64,000 bases of DNA from Deltaproteobacteria bacterium (GTDB lineage Bacteria > Myxococcota_A > UBA796 > UBA2385): NCBI GenBank assembly GCA_016792625.1, contig JAEUKK010000126.1, forward strand, positions 62,001 through 126,000, given 5' to 3'. Below the pieces are notes generated by a model, which was not told the DNA's origin, ran no database searches, and was given only the letters and a program-made list of their open reading frames with translations. This document shows positions 27,607 through 36,447 of the stretch, piece by piece. Made by a program: the position numbers and the translations under genes. Numbering within the stretch: position 1 is the stretch's first letter; each line of letters opens with the position of its first letter.

Positions 27607-30333
27607 ATGTCCCTTCGCCTCGCCTCCCTCCGGTCCGCGCGCAGTGACGCCCGGTCCCTGTCTTCCCGCCGCGCGGCCTTCGCGCTCAGCCTCCTCCTGG
27701 TGGCCTGTGAGGACACGAACAAGGCCGGCGGCGAGGGCGACACCGGCGATGATGGTGGCGGCGACGGCGGCGACGGCGGTGAGCCAAGCTACGAGGAGGG
27801 CTGCATCACGGTTGACGGCGCCGGGGGATACCGCTGGATCAACGACGCGATCACCGTCGCCGAGCCTGGCGCGGTCATCGAGCTCTGCCCCGAGAATGCC
27901 CACGAGGAAGAGGTCGTCGTCAACAAGGCCGTCCAGATCGTTGGCCCGGGCCCCGAAGGGTTCGTGTTGGTCGCGCCTACCAACACAGTCGCCCTCACGA
28001 TCACCGCCGACGGCGCCTCTGTCGAAGGGGTCCGCGTCGAGAGCCTCCGCACGGCGGTCAGCGTCGAGCCGGCCGAGGTCGGCGGCGAGGGCCCCGCAGG
28101 TGTCTCACTCACGGGCTTGATCCTCGCCACGGCGGGGAACTGGGGCCTGAGCGCGAACGGGGCGAGCGATCTCGTGGTGACCGACACCGTGTTCGGCGGC
28201 AACGGATATGGCGGCTTACACGCCGAGGGTGCGTCCGTTCGCGTGGTCAACGGCAGCTTTGTCGACAACATTGGCTACGGCGTGCACGCCGACGCGGGCT
28301 CCTCGGTTGCCCTCGAAGGGGGTGAGGTCCGAAGCACCTTCGCCACGAACCCCGAAGACATCGCCGATGGGCACGGCATGTACGCAATCGGCGGCTCGAC
28401 GATCTCGGCCGACGGCGTGGTCTTCGCTGACAACACCTTCGTCAACCTCTTCGCAGAGGCGGGCGATGTGGCGCTCGCCAACAGCGAGCTGACCGGCGGC
28501 TTGTACGGCATCGTCGCGCTCACCGGTGACGTCGATGTGCGCAGCTCGACCCTCACCGACGCGGCCTACCATGGCATCTATGCCGCCACGACCGGCGTCA
28601 TCACCGTCGACGCGGTGAGCATTAGCGGCGACCGCGCGCTGACCGTCGACATCCCCGACGCCACCTGGGGCGTAGCTGACGCGGACGGTGCGGCGACCTA
28701 CCTGGGCGTCGGTGCCTTCCTCGTGTCGGACAGCGTGCAGGTCAGCGGACTCGACGTGGTCGGCTACAACAACGGCGGAGCGTTGATCGCTGGCTACAAC
28801 GCGACCGGCGCGGTCGCGACCGTGACCAGCTCGAGCTTCACCGACAACGGCCGCAAGGGCCTGTACATCTCGGGCATCCAGACCACCCTGACCGATGTCG
28901 ACGTGACCGGGCAGGTCGAGGTCGAGGACTATGGTGACGAGCGCTGTGGCATCGTCGACCGCTACGGCGCGATCATCAACGTGGGCGCTGCGCTCACCGT
29001 GATTGGGGGAAACCTCAGCGACAACGGCGGCTATGGCATCAGCAACGTCTCGGGTGTGGTCGTGGCCGATGGCTTGACCGTCGCCGGCAACATCTGCGCG
29101 GGCATCATCAACTTCCGCGGCTCGGCCGAGGTGAACGACAGCGACTTTTCGCGGCCCGGCCAAACTGGCCTCTCGGCCAGCGTGTTGGACTACGAGAGCA
29201 ACGGCCTCGTGGTCACCGGCTCGACCTTCCACGACAGCCAGACGCCAACCGAGCTGATCTACGAGTACGACTACACAGACTACATTGTGAAGTACGTCTA
29301 CCAAGTCAATTACGGCCAAGACATCGTCGCCTACGCGGGCGCGGGCATCGAGCTGGATGGAAACACCTTCTCGCTCGGCACCGCAGGGGTACAGCTCATC
29401 GACACCCCGGCAGAGATCACGGGCAACAGCTTCGATGGGTACCTCTCCGATCCCATCTACGTCAGCGGCGCCGAGCCGGTGCGCATTCGCGAGAGCGCAT
29501 TCTCCAACTTCGCGGGCAACGCGGTCAACTGCTACCAAGGCAACATTACCGTCGAGAACAGCACCATCGAAGACGGCACGGTCTATGTCGAGCCCTACGC
29601 CTATTATCAAGATGATGTGCTCATCTTTGAGGCGGCCTCTGAGATGATCGGCCGGGGCTTCTATGGCTACGACTGCAACCTCTCGATGGACAGCGTTGAT
29701 GTCGGCGGATTGCCGGGCGCCCTGGTGTCGGGCTACACGAGCACAGCCGCGAGCTACGCTCTCAACGACGTCCAGATCGATGGTGTCACCATCGACACTG
29801 CGCGCAACTACCAGTCCGCCCTCGACATTAGCGCGAGCTACGGCACGACCGACATCCTGCTCTCCAACGTAACGGCGACCAACGTGGGAGAGTACGCCTT
29901 CCTCGAGGTCTACAACGACTTCTCGGGCAACGCTTACACCGGCACGGTGGACGTCGAGCTTGACGCGGTGTCGATCACCAACGTGGCCGGCGCTGGCGTG
30001 CAGCTCAGCGGCGACGGGATCACGGCGAGCCTCACCGACGTCGAGATCAGCGGCGCGGCGCTGGGTCTGCAGCTCGAGTATGGCGCCTTCACCCTTGATG
30101 GTGTGAACGTCACCGCAGGCGTAGACAGCCCGCTGCTGAGCTGGGGCGGCTCGGGCGTCCTGCTCAACGCCGGCACCTTTACGATGGCCGAGGCCTCCTC
30201 CACCTCGAACCCCGAGTACGGCGTGGTCTGCACCAACGCCCCGATCATCGACACCTGCACCACCCTCACGCTGACCGACAACCTCGTCGGCGAGAGCTTT
30301 GGCTGCGAGACCTCCTGCGGATTGACCCCGTGA
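27607..30333 (+). CDS. large lipoprotein with a parallel beta-helix
   Basis: 908 residues. The lipobox LLVAC places the acylated Cys at residue 34, followed by a disordered D/G linker (EDTNKAGGEGDTGDDGG). From about residue 65 to the end the chain consists of short strands repeating at roughly 22-25 residues with S/N/D-G turns (for example SGDRALTV, NNGGALIAGYNATG, SDNGGYGISNVSG), the parallel beta-helix (PbH1/right-handed) pattern. Aromatic residues are concentrated in the middle, YEYDYTDYIVKYVYQVNYG. Such proteins bind or cut polysaccharides, but no catalytic Asp cluster is recognised. No ribosome binding site is visible. The stop overlaps yceI as GTGA. Confidence 0.8.
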   Translation: MSLRLASLRSARSDARSLSSRRAAFALSLLLVACEDTNKAGGEGDTGDDGGGDGGDGGEPSYEEGCITVDGAGGYRWINDAITVAEPGAVIELCPENAHEEEVVVNKAVQIVGPGPEGFVLVAPTNTVALTITADGASVEGVRVESLRTAVSVEPAEVGGEGPAGVSLTGLILATAGNWGLSANGASDLVVTDTVFGGNGYGGLHAEGASVRVVNGSFVDNIGYGVHADAGSSVALEGGEVRSTFATNPEDIADGHGMYAIGGSTISADGVVFADNTFVNLFAEAGDVALANSELTGGLYGIVALTGDVDVRSSTLTDAAYHGIYAATTGVITVDAVSISGDRALTVDIPDATWGVADADGAATYLGVGAFLVSDSVQVSGLDVVGYNNGGALIAGYNATGAVATVTSSSFTDNGRKGLYISGIQTTLTDVDVTGQVEVEDYGDERCGIVDRYGAIINVGAALTVIGGNLSDNGGYGISNVSGVVVADGLTVAGNICAGIINFRGSAEVNDSDFSRPGQTGLSASVLDYESNGLVVTGSTFHDSQTPTELIYEYDYTDYIVKYVYQVNYGQDIVAYAGAGIELDGNTFSLGTAGVQLIDTPAEITGNSFDGYLSDPIYVSGAEPVRIRESAFSNFAGNAVNCYQGNITVENSTIEDGTVYVEPYAYYQDDVLIFEAASEMIGRGFYGYDCNLSMDSVDVGGLPGALVSGYTSTAASYALNDVQIDGVTIDTARNYQSALDISASYGTTDILLSNVTATNVGEYAFLEVYNDFSGNAYTGTVDVELDAVSITNVAGAGVQLSGDGITASLTDVEISGAALGLQLEYGAFTLDGVNVTAGVDSPLLSWGGSGVLLNAGTFTMAEASSTSNPEYGVVCTNAPIIDTCTTLTLTDNLVGESFGCETSCGLTP

Positions 30334-31031
30334 AGCTCCCTGCACTGCTCCTGTTCGGCCTTCAACCGCTTGTTTCGGCTGTACCAGCAGCTCCTCCCGC
30401 ACTGCCGGCGACGCCACCTCCAGCTGAGGCGGGCGCAGGTGCGGGCGCCACCCAAGGCGTGAAGTTCCGCCTGGATCCTGCCAAGAGCCGCCTGGAAGCG
30501 CTCCTCTTCGAGGATCCGCGCACCAACAACTCCGGCCGCTCGCATGACCATGTGGTGGTGGCGACCGGGTGGGAGGGGCAGCTCGCTTGGGATCCGGACG
30601 GCGTCTGCACCGGCGTCGTGACCCTCCCCGTCGCGGGCTTAGTCCCCGACGCCGACGCGGACCGCGCGCGGCACGGGCTGTCCGACCCGCTCAGCGCGGT
30701 CGACCGCGAGCTTGTCGGCCTGCACATGTTGGCCCGCGACCAGCTCGACGCGGCGCGGTTCCCAACGATCTCCTACACCGTCGACGGCTGCGTCGCGAAG
30801 GACGCTGGCCGCTGGGTCATCGTCGGCAAGCTCAACCTGCACGGCGTGAGCGCGCCAGTGCCCGTCGCGCTGACCGGCACCTTCGGGCCCCAGGGCCTCG
30901 AGCTCAAGGGGCAAGCGAACATCAGCCAGGCGCGTTTCGGGATCACGCCCTACATGGCGCTGTTTGGGCAGCGCCGGAACCAAGACGCCATCCAGATCCT
31001 CATCGACATCAAGGGCAGCCCGGTCCCCTAA
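30330..31031 (+). CDS. YceI-family lipid-binding-fold protein
   Basis: 233 residues from a GTG overlapping the stop of the beta-helix gene. After a signal peptide (LPALLLFGLQPLVSA) and a Pro/Ala-rich spacer comes a YceI domain: FRLDPAKSRLEALLF, SGRSHDHVVV, CTGVVTLPVAGL, MLARDQLDAARFPTISYT, GKLNLHGVSAPVPV and SQARFGITPYMALFGQ. YceI proteins are periplasmic lipocalin-like barrels that bind isoprenoids or amphiphiles. The co-translation link to a surface beta-helix lipoprotein is unusual and suggests a shared envelope role, though the ligand is unknown. Confidence 0.85.
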   Translation: MKLPALLLFGLQPLVSAVPAAPPALPATPPPAEAGAGAGATQGVKFRLDPAKSRLEALLFEDPRTNNSGRSHDHVVVATGWEGQLAWDPDGVCTGVVTLPVAGLVPDADADRARHGLSDPLSAVDRELVGLHMLARDQLDAARFPTISYTVDGCVAKDAGRWVIVGKLNLHGVSAPVPVALTGTFGPQGLELKGQANISQARFGITPYMALFGQRRNQDAIQILIDIKGSPVP

Positions 31032-31040
31032 GCCCCGCGT

Positions 31041-32105
31041 TCAGCCGCCCCCCACCTCGACGGTCTGCGGCCCGCCCTCGCGGCGCGGCACGGTGACCTC
31101 GGCCGCGGCGCCCGCGGGGAGCACCACCCCCGTCCACACGGGCTGGCCGGCCGTGCGCAGCTCGACGGTGGCGTGCAGCGTCGCTCCGCGGACGAGGGGC
31201 GGCTCGCCAGGAGCGCCGCCGACCACGGTCCACCCGCCCACCCGTGCCACGGCGCCGGGTGGCGCGGAGTCGGCGAGCACGGAGGGGGTCGGTAGCTCTC
31301 CCATCCAGGGGAGGCCCTCGGGCGGAGGCGGGGCCCCCAACGCCACCCGCTCCAAGCGCAACGGGCCAACCGTGACCGCCTGCCCCTCCCCGTGCTGGAG
31401 GCGAACCGGGCCGACCAGGGCGCTGCCCTCAGCCGTTACGCGCCCGCGCAGGATGAGGCCATGTGGGCGACGGCCCTGGGCCTCGGGGCCCAGATCCTCG
31501 ATGATCGCGATGAGGGCGAGGCCATCCCCCACGCCGAGGTCCACGCGCAGGGGCCCCGCTGGCCCCTCCCCGTCGAGCTGCAGCTCCCAGCGGTCGCCGA
31601 CCAACGCCGACGGGGTCGGCGGGCGCGCGGCCCACCGTGGCGCAGGGCTGCGGACCAGCCCCGGGAGCGCCGGGTGATCGACCAGCGCGGCCAAGTCGGG
31701 GAGCACAGCAAGTGACTCGGGCGTGTGGAGGCCCGCTTCAAGGACGACGACGAGATCAGCGCCGGCGCGCTCGATCTGACCGGTTCGCGAGAGAAGCTGC
31801 GCCCGCTCAAGGCGAAGCGAGGGCTCGGCAGGCGCGCCTCGGATACACGGATCCAACAGCTGCAAGGCGGCGTCTGGCCCGTCTACCTGTGCGACCGCAC
31901 GCGCCTCCCAGGCGCAGAGGGCGGGGCTGGCCGGGTCAAGCGCACGCGCCGCGGCGAAGGTCGCGCGCGCACCGGCCGCATCGCCGGCTTGCCACTGGCG
32001 CACACCCTCGTCCCAGCGGCGCAGGGCCTCGCCCAAGGGGTCGAGCGCCGGGTCGCCGCAGCCAGAGATCAGGAGCAGCGCGCTGACCCGGTGAAGTGGC
32101 CCCAT
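31041..32105 (-). CDS. TPR-containing lipoprotein
   Basis: 354 residues. MGPLHRVSALLLISGC ends in a lipobox with Cys16. Residues about 25-135 form tetratricopeptide-like helices (WQAGDAAGARATFAAARALDP, DAALQLLDPCIRG, AQLLSRTGQIERAGADL). The C-terminal two thirds is a beta-rich region of unknown type with several WxxxL strands. A strong purine-rich ribosome binding site (GGGAGGGGAG) precedes the ATG. It is convergent with yceI, 9 bp apart. The family is not recognised; an outer-membrane scaffold role is a guess from architecture. Confidence 0.7.
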   Translation of the reverse strand: MGPLHRVSALLLISGCGDPALDPLGEALRRWDEGVRQWQAGDAAGARATFAAARALDPASPALCAWEARAVAQVDGPDAALQLLDPCIRGAPAEPSLRLERAQLLSRTGQIERAGADLVVVLEAGLHTPESLAVLPDLAALVDHPALPGLVRSPAPRWAARPPTPSALVGDRWELQLDGEGPAGPLRVDLGVGDGLALIAIIEDLGPEAQGRRPHGLILRGRVTAEGSALVGPVRLQHGEGQAVTVGPLRLERVALGAPPPPEGLPWMGELPTPSVLADSAPPGAVARVGGWTVVGGAPGEPPLVRGATLHATVELRTAGQPVWTGVVLPAGAAAEVTVPRREGGPQTVEVGGG

Positions 32106-32180
32106 CTCCCCTCCCCTCCCCTCGTCGCAGGCCTATCCCGACCTGCCATACCGCGGCCGACGCGCCCGAGTCATGGCTCC

Positions 32181-32205
32181 GACAGAACTGTCTGGAGTCG
32201 ACTCC
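32181..32205. promoter_or_regulatory. tandem palindromes upstream of the TPR lipoprotein gene
   Basis: GACAG-AA-CTGTC (32181-32192) is followed directly by the perfect 12-bp palindrome GGAGTCGACTCC (32194-32205). They lie in a relatively AT-rich 169-bp gap between yfiH and the TPR lipoprotein gene, 76-100 bp upstream of the latter's ATG. Adjacent palindromes suggest operator sites, but no promoter hexamers are convincing. Confidence 0.35.
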
Positions 32206-32274
32206 GTGATTGTCCGACTCAATAGACGGGGTTGTTTGGTTCGGATTTTTCGCGATGAGCCGACCACCCTTGCT

Positions 32275-33003
32275 CTATCGGGGCGCTCGACCAATGAAGG
32301 CGCCCATCCGGCCGCTCGCCGCGCCGTCCCGGCGGTAGGAGTGCAGCCCCGGGTCGCCCGCGCTGCAGGCCGGGTCGACGGCCACCCTCAGCCCACCGGC
32401 CGCGCGCAGCTGGGCCTCGACCAGATGGGCGACCGAGACATGGGGCTTCACCCCGCGGGTGCGGTCGACGAAAATAGCCTCAGACACGCCAGAAGTGGCG
32501 AGCGCGTCGACCACCTCTTCACCAACCTCGTAGCGAGCGGCGCTGATGCTCGGGCCAACCCAAGCGCGGTCGACCCCGAGGCCCGCTGCGCGCAGCCGCG
32601 CCAAAACGGCCGGAACAATCCTGGCTGCTGCACCCCGCCAGCCGGCGTGCACCGCGGCCACCACCTCGGGGCCGGCGAGCAGCACGGGCACGCAGTCGGC
32701 GACGCGCACGCAGAGCAGCAGCCCGGTCTGCGTGGTGAACAGCGCGTCGGCCTCGCCGACCACACCGCCAACCTTTGCCTCGAGCAGCGCCACGCCGTGC
32801 ACCTGGCTCATCCGGGCGACCGGCCAGCCGGGGCACCCCAGCTCGGCGGCCAGGGCGGCCCAGGTGGGCTCTGGCGTCCCTGGCCGAAGATCCACCGGCG
32901 CCGCCGGGCCGCCGTGGCCGCGGAGGCCCCAAAACAAGCCGTCCGTGGTCAGCGCGGCGGGGGGCCTGCGCCAGTCCGGGGCTGAGGGGCGCGCCGTGTC
33001 CAT
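32275..33003 (-). CDS. yfiH: YfiH/polyphenol oxidase family protein (purine nucleoside-acting, laccase-domain)
   Basis: 242 residues. The family's zinc/copper-ligand motifs are present in order: MSQVHGVALLE (His), RVADCVPVLL (Cys) and AAVHAGWRGAAA (His), with a C-terminal CSAGDPGLHSYRRDGAASGRM. These enzymes were annotated as multicopper oxidases; members have since been shown to act on purine nucleosides (adenosine phosphorylase/deaminase), and in E. coli YfiH affects peptidoglycan composition. The ATG at 33003 follows GCAGGA; the frame is open 45 codons upstream but that part is not family-like. It is divergent from the kelch-like lipoprotein gene. Confidence 0.9.
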   Translation of the reverse strand: MDTARPSAPDWRRPPAALTTDGLFWGLRGHGGPAAPVDLRPGTPEPTWAALAAELGCPGWPVARMSQVHGVALLEAKVGGVVGEADALFTTQTGLLLCVRVADCVPVLLAGPEVVAAVHAGWRGAAARIVPAVLARLRAAGLGVDRAWVGPSISAARYEVGEEVVDALATSGVSEAIFVDRTRGVKPHVSVAHLVEAQLRAAGGLRVAVDPACSAGDPGLHSYRRDGAASGRMGAFIGRAPR

Positions 33004-33066
33004 CGTGGTTCCTGCTCCGAAAGTGGCCTTCGCCGTGGGATTGCCGCGTGTGCACGTCGTCCCGCG

Positions 33067-33096
33067 TTGACAGTCGACGGCGCCGCTCCCTAGCCT
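33067..33096 (+). promoter_or_regulatory. sigma70-type promoter, leaderless configuration
   Basis: A perfect TTGACA (33067-33072), an 18-bp spacer and TAGCCT (33091-33096) end 6 nt before the ATG at 33103. No ribosome binding site lies between, so the mRNA probably begins at or within a base or two of the start codon. Confidence 0.65.
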
Positions 33097-33102
33097 GCGA
33101 GC

Positions 33103-34824
33103 ATGCGCCCTGCCCACGCCCCAGCGCCCGTCCTTCACTTCGCGCTCCCCCTCGCGCTCCTGCTCGCGTGCGCCGAGAAGAGCGAGGCCACCGGCTCAGG
33201 CGACACCACGGAAGATACCGGTGACTCTGAGCAGATTGACGTCGAGGTCGCTGACTACGAGCTGCAGCTCACCGTGGTCGTGCCGCAAAACCAGCCCGAC
33301 CTCTTCGACATTGTCAGCCGGGTTGACCTCGAGATCAGCGACAAGTCCGGTGAGCTCGGGCCGTTCAGCTTCACCGACATCACCAGCGGTGGCGGTGAGG
33401 TGGCTGATGGTCTGCCCGCGCTGACCGCTGCGATCTTCACGATCCGGGCCTACGACGCCGACGATGCCCTGCTCGCGGTCGGGCGCAGCCAAGCGGTCGA
33501 CGCCACCACCGGCCCGCAAGAGGTGCGGGTCTTCATGGGCCGCGCCCGCAGCATCGGCTGGCTGGACCCGCTCCAAGGCGAGGATGGCGCAGAGCGCGGC
33601 GTGTATTCCGGGGCGCTGGTGGCGCTCGGCGGCGGCCGTTTCCAACTCTACGGCGGGACCGAGCGGGTCGCTTTCGGCCCCTCTCCGGCCCTCGCCGCCG
33701 ATAATGGCGTATGGGAGCTCGACCTCAACGATGTCGACGGCGGGCTGCGCTTTGAACGGGTCGGCGACATCCCGCCGACCGCCGTCGACGCAGCGGCCCC
33801 CGGGCGGGCAGCCCACACCGCCACGCTCCTGCGCGGTGACCACGCGGATGACGGGCTGGTGCTCATCGCGGGCGGGTCGACGGACCACCTGGACACGCCC
33901 AACGCATCCAAGGCGCTGACCCTCTACGACCCCAGCGCGCACGAGGTGGTCGCCGACCTCGAGCTGACCTCGCCGATCTTTTTGCACTCGGCCACGGTCA
34001 CCAGCGGGGGAAGCGTCGTCTTCAGTGGAGGCTCGCGGCCAGGCCCCGAAGGAAACAACATAAGTAGCTCGAACCGCATCCAGATCTTCGAGCCAGGAAG
34101 CCGAACGGTGAGCTCGGTGACCGTGACCGACACCCCGTGGATGTGGGAGGCGACCGCCCCCCTTCGTGATGGTGGCGTGCTCTTGTGTGGGGCGTCGATC
34201 TGGGGTGAAGGCGGCCCAATGGAAGAGCTCAAGGGCTGCGGCCTCCTCACGGTCGGGGGCAGCTACACCTCGCGGGCCGCGCTGGGGATCAGCCTCCCCG
34301 AGGCGCTCTTCCACCCCTCGATGGTGACCCTCGAGAACGGCGATGTGGTGCTGGTCGGCGGCCTGCTCGACGCGGGCGAGGGGGCCTCCCCCCGCTACGT
34401 GGCCGACCCCCGGGTCTGGCGTCTGGCCGAAGGCGCGACCACCTGGGAGCCGCTGGGCAGCCTGCGCATCGCGCGCGGGCTCGCGTCCGTGACCCTCCTG
34501 CCCACCGGCGATCTGCTGGTCGCAGGCGGGGTCTCGTCCTTGGAGACCCAGCTCTTCCCCGACGGTGACGGGGCCATCTCCTGCGTCGAGCGCTTCATCA
34601 TCGACGCGGGCGTCTCCAAGTTTGTGCCGGCCACCGTCGAGACCGTGGCCGATGAGCCCGCCTACGACTGCGATCCTGGAGCGGTCGAGGGGGGGCTCCG
34701 GCAGGGCGCGGCGCAGCCCTTGGTGGCGCTCGATCCGACCGACACGAACCTGCTCATCGTCGGTGGTCAGGGCGACAGCCCCCCAGTCTCCCCCGAGGTC
34801 GCCATCTACTTCCCTGAGCTGTAG
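33103..34824 (+). CDS. kelch-like beta-propeller lipoprotein
   Basis: 573 residues. The lipobox LLLAC puts Cys at residue 23, followed by a T/D/G-rich linker (EATGSGDTTEDTGDSEQ). A beta-sandwich-like region (about 45-145) leads into kelch-type blades: SGALVALGGGRFQLYGGT, TATLLRGDHADDGLVLIAGG, VVFSGGSRPG, VTLENGDVVLVGG and LLPTGDLLVAGG. The recurring GG doublets after hydrophobic strands are the kelch signature. It is probably a surface-exposed ligand-binding protein. It has a clear promoter and appears leaderless. The downstream gene nadD is convergent. Confidence 0.8.
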   Translation: MRPAHAPAPVLHFALPLALLLACAEKSEATGSGDTTEDTGDSEQIDVEVADYELQLTVVVPQNQPDLFDIVSRVDLEISDKSGELGPFSFTDITSGGGEVADGLPALTAAIFTIRAYDADDALLAVGRSQAVDATTGPQEVRVFMGRARSIGWLDPLQGEDGAERGVYSGALVALGGGRFQLYGGTERVAFGPSPALAADNGVWELDLNDVDGGLRFERVGDIPPTAVDAAAPGRAAHTATLLRGDHADDGLVLIAGGSTDHLDTPNASKALTLYDPSAHEVVADLELTSPIFLHSATVTSGGSVVFSGGSRPGPEGNNISSSNRIQIFEPGSRTVSSVTVTDTPWMWEATAPLRDGGVLLCGASIWGEGGPMEELKGCGLLTVGGSYTSRAALGISLPEALFHPSMVTLENGDVVLVGGLLDAGEGASPRYVADPRVWRLAEGATTWEPLGSLRIARGLASVTLLPTGDLLVAGGVSSLETQLFPDGDGAISCVERFIIDAGVSKFVPATVETVADEPAYDCDPGAVEGGLRQGAAQPLVALDPTDTNLLIVGGQGDSPPVSPEVAIYFPEL

Positions 34825-34864
34825 CGGCTGTCCGGGCCCGTCAACGGCGGGGGGCCGGGCGTCG

Positions 34865-35455
34865 TCAGGGGCCCGCAGCCTCTTCGGCCCACTCGGCGGG
34901 AATGCCCTGCAGCAGGATATCGTCGAGGACCACCCGCGGAATGAGGTGATCGACGGGCTCGCCCGCACGGAGCCGCCGACGGACCTCGGAGGAGGACACG
35001 TCGGGGAGGGCCAACGTGGGGCGCGGCAGGGGGAGATCAACGCCCTGGCGGCCCACCACGATGGGGTCGAACAGGGCGCTGAGGCGGTCCCAGCTGCGCC
35101 AAGCGGCGGTCTCGCCGAGCACATCCGCCCCAACCACCAGCCGAAAACGGTGCGCTGGATGACGTTCAGCGAGGTGCTCTAAGGTGTGAATGGTGTACGA
35201 GGGCGGAGGCAGCGCGGCCTCGACCTCGCTCACCCGCAGCCACGGGCCCAGCTCTGCGGCCAAGCTCTGGCACCACCCCACCCGTCGGCCGAAGGGCGCG
35301 AGCCGCTTCCTCTGGGTGGTCTCAAAGGCGTGGCGAAAGACGGGGATCAACCACAGCTCGTCGCAGAGCCCCGACAAGCGCAGCGTGGTCGCCACCATGG
35401 CGTGGGCGAGGTGCGGGGGGTTGAAGCTGCCGCCATAGACCGCGACCACGCTCAT
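34865..35455 (-). CDS. nadD: nicotinate-nucleotide adenylyltransferase
   Basis: Adenylates nicotinate mononucleotide to deamido-NAD in NAD synthesis. 196 residues, with the nucleotidyltransferase signature YGGSFNPPHLAH (residues 7-18), LWLIPVFRHAFE, FRLVVGADVLGE and the C-terminal VSSSEVRRRLRAGEPVDHLIP that replaces the usual ISSTxIR. The ATG follows GGAGG. It is divergent from murI. In many deltaproteobacteria nadD sits with obg, rsfS or proA; none of these is adjacent here. Confidence 0.93.
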   Translation of the reverse strand: MSVVAVYGGSFNPPHLAHAMVATTLRLSGLCDELWLIPVFRHAFETTQRKRLAPFGRRVGWCQSLAAELGPWLRVSEVEAALPPPSYTIHTLEHLAERHPAHRFRLVVGADVLGETAAWRSWDRLSALFDPIVVGRQGVDLPLPRPTLALPDVSSSEVRRRLRAGEPVDHLIPRVVLDDILLQGIPAEWAEEAAGP

Positions 35456-35547
35456 GTGCCCTCCACCACGGGTCTTGACGGCGCGGGCGCCACCGCCCCG
35501 CGCGGCCCCGTGTTAATCCTGATTTGCCTCCATATCGTGGACGTGAC

Positions 35548-36447
35548 GTGTCACCCCCTGCCAGCTTGGGCCCTGCGCCCGCATCCGCTCCATCGGGGGC
35601 GCCGGCCGACCTGCCCATCGGCGTCTTTGACTCCGGGGTCGGCGGCCTCACGGTGATGCAGGCCCTCGCCTCCCGCCTCCCCGGCGAAGATCTGCTCTAC
35701 CTCGGCGACACCGCGCGGGTCCCCTACGGCGCGCGCTCGGGCGACACGGTGCGGCGCTACTCCCACCGGGTGGCCGGGCACCTTTGGCGCCGCGGGATCA
35801 AGGCCTTGGTGGTCGCGTGCAATACGGCCACCACCTGGGCTTTGCCAAGCTTGGCGGCGGCTGGGGCTGAGCTCGGGGTGCCCGTGCTCGGCGTCATTGA
35901 GCCCGGGGTCGACCGGGCCTTGGCCGTGAGCCAGCGGGGCCACGTCGCGGTCATCGGCACCGAGGGCACCGTCCGGGGCGGCGCCTACACCCGCGCGCTC
36001 CTGGCGCGCCACCCGGGGCTGCGGGTCGATGCGGTCGCTTGCCCGCTCTTCGTCGCCCTCGCCGAAGAGGGCTGGCACGAGGGCGACATCGCCGAGCGGG
36101 TGGCCGAGCGCTACCTCGCGCCGCTCCGGGCGGGCGCCGACACGCTCATCTTAGGCTGCACGCACTACCCCCTCCTCGCCGGGGCCATCCAAAGCGCCCT
36201 GCCCGACGTCGCCCTCGTCGACTCGGCCCACAGCACAGCAGAGGCCACCGCGCGGATGTTGGGCGACCACGCGCTGCTCCGGTCGGCAGGCGGCGGCCAG
36301 CAGCGCTTCTTGGTCACCGACCACGTCGAGCGCTTCCATGTGGTCGGCGAGCGCTTCCTCGGGGGCCCGCTCGGTGAGGTCGAGCTGGTCGACATCCGCG
36401 ACGACGACGGCGAGGCCTTTGGCCTGCCGGGGAGCGCGCACCGATGA
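35548..36447 (+). CDS. murI: glutamate racemase
   Basis: Makes D-glutamate for peptidoglycan. The core starts PIGVFDSGVGGLTVMQAL (Asp28, Ser29 from this start); catalytic Cys residues are in VVACNTATTWALP and ILGCTHYPLLAG, with the partner region VPVLGVIEPGV. Length is 299 residues from the GTG at 35548; a TTG eight codons earlier is the alternative, and neither has a strong ribosome binding site. A C-terminal extension (FLVTDHVERFHVVGERFLGG) is family-like. The stop overlaps ftsE as ATGA, so the racemase heads a cell-wall/division operon. Confidence 0.93.
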   Translation: MSPPASLGPAPASAPSGAPADLPIGVFDSGVGGLTVMQALASRLPGEDLLYLGDTARVPYGARSGDTVRRYSHRVAGHLWRRGIKALVVACNTATTWALPSLAAAGAELGVPVLGVIEPGVDRALAVSQRGHVAVIGTEGTVRGGAYTRALLARHPGLRVDAVACPLFVALAEEGWHEGDIAERVAERYLAPLRAGADTLILGCTHYPLLAGAIQSALPDVALVDSAHSTAEATARMLGDHALLRSAGGGQQRFLVTDHVERFHVVGERFLGGPLGEVELVDIRDDDGEAFGLPGSAHR

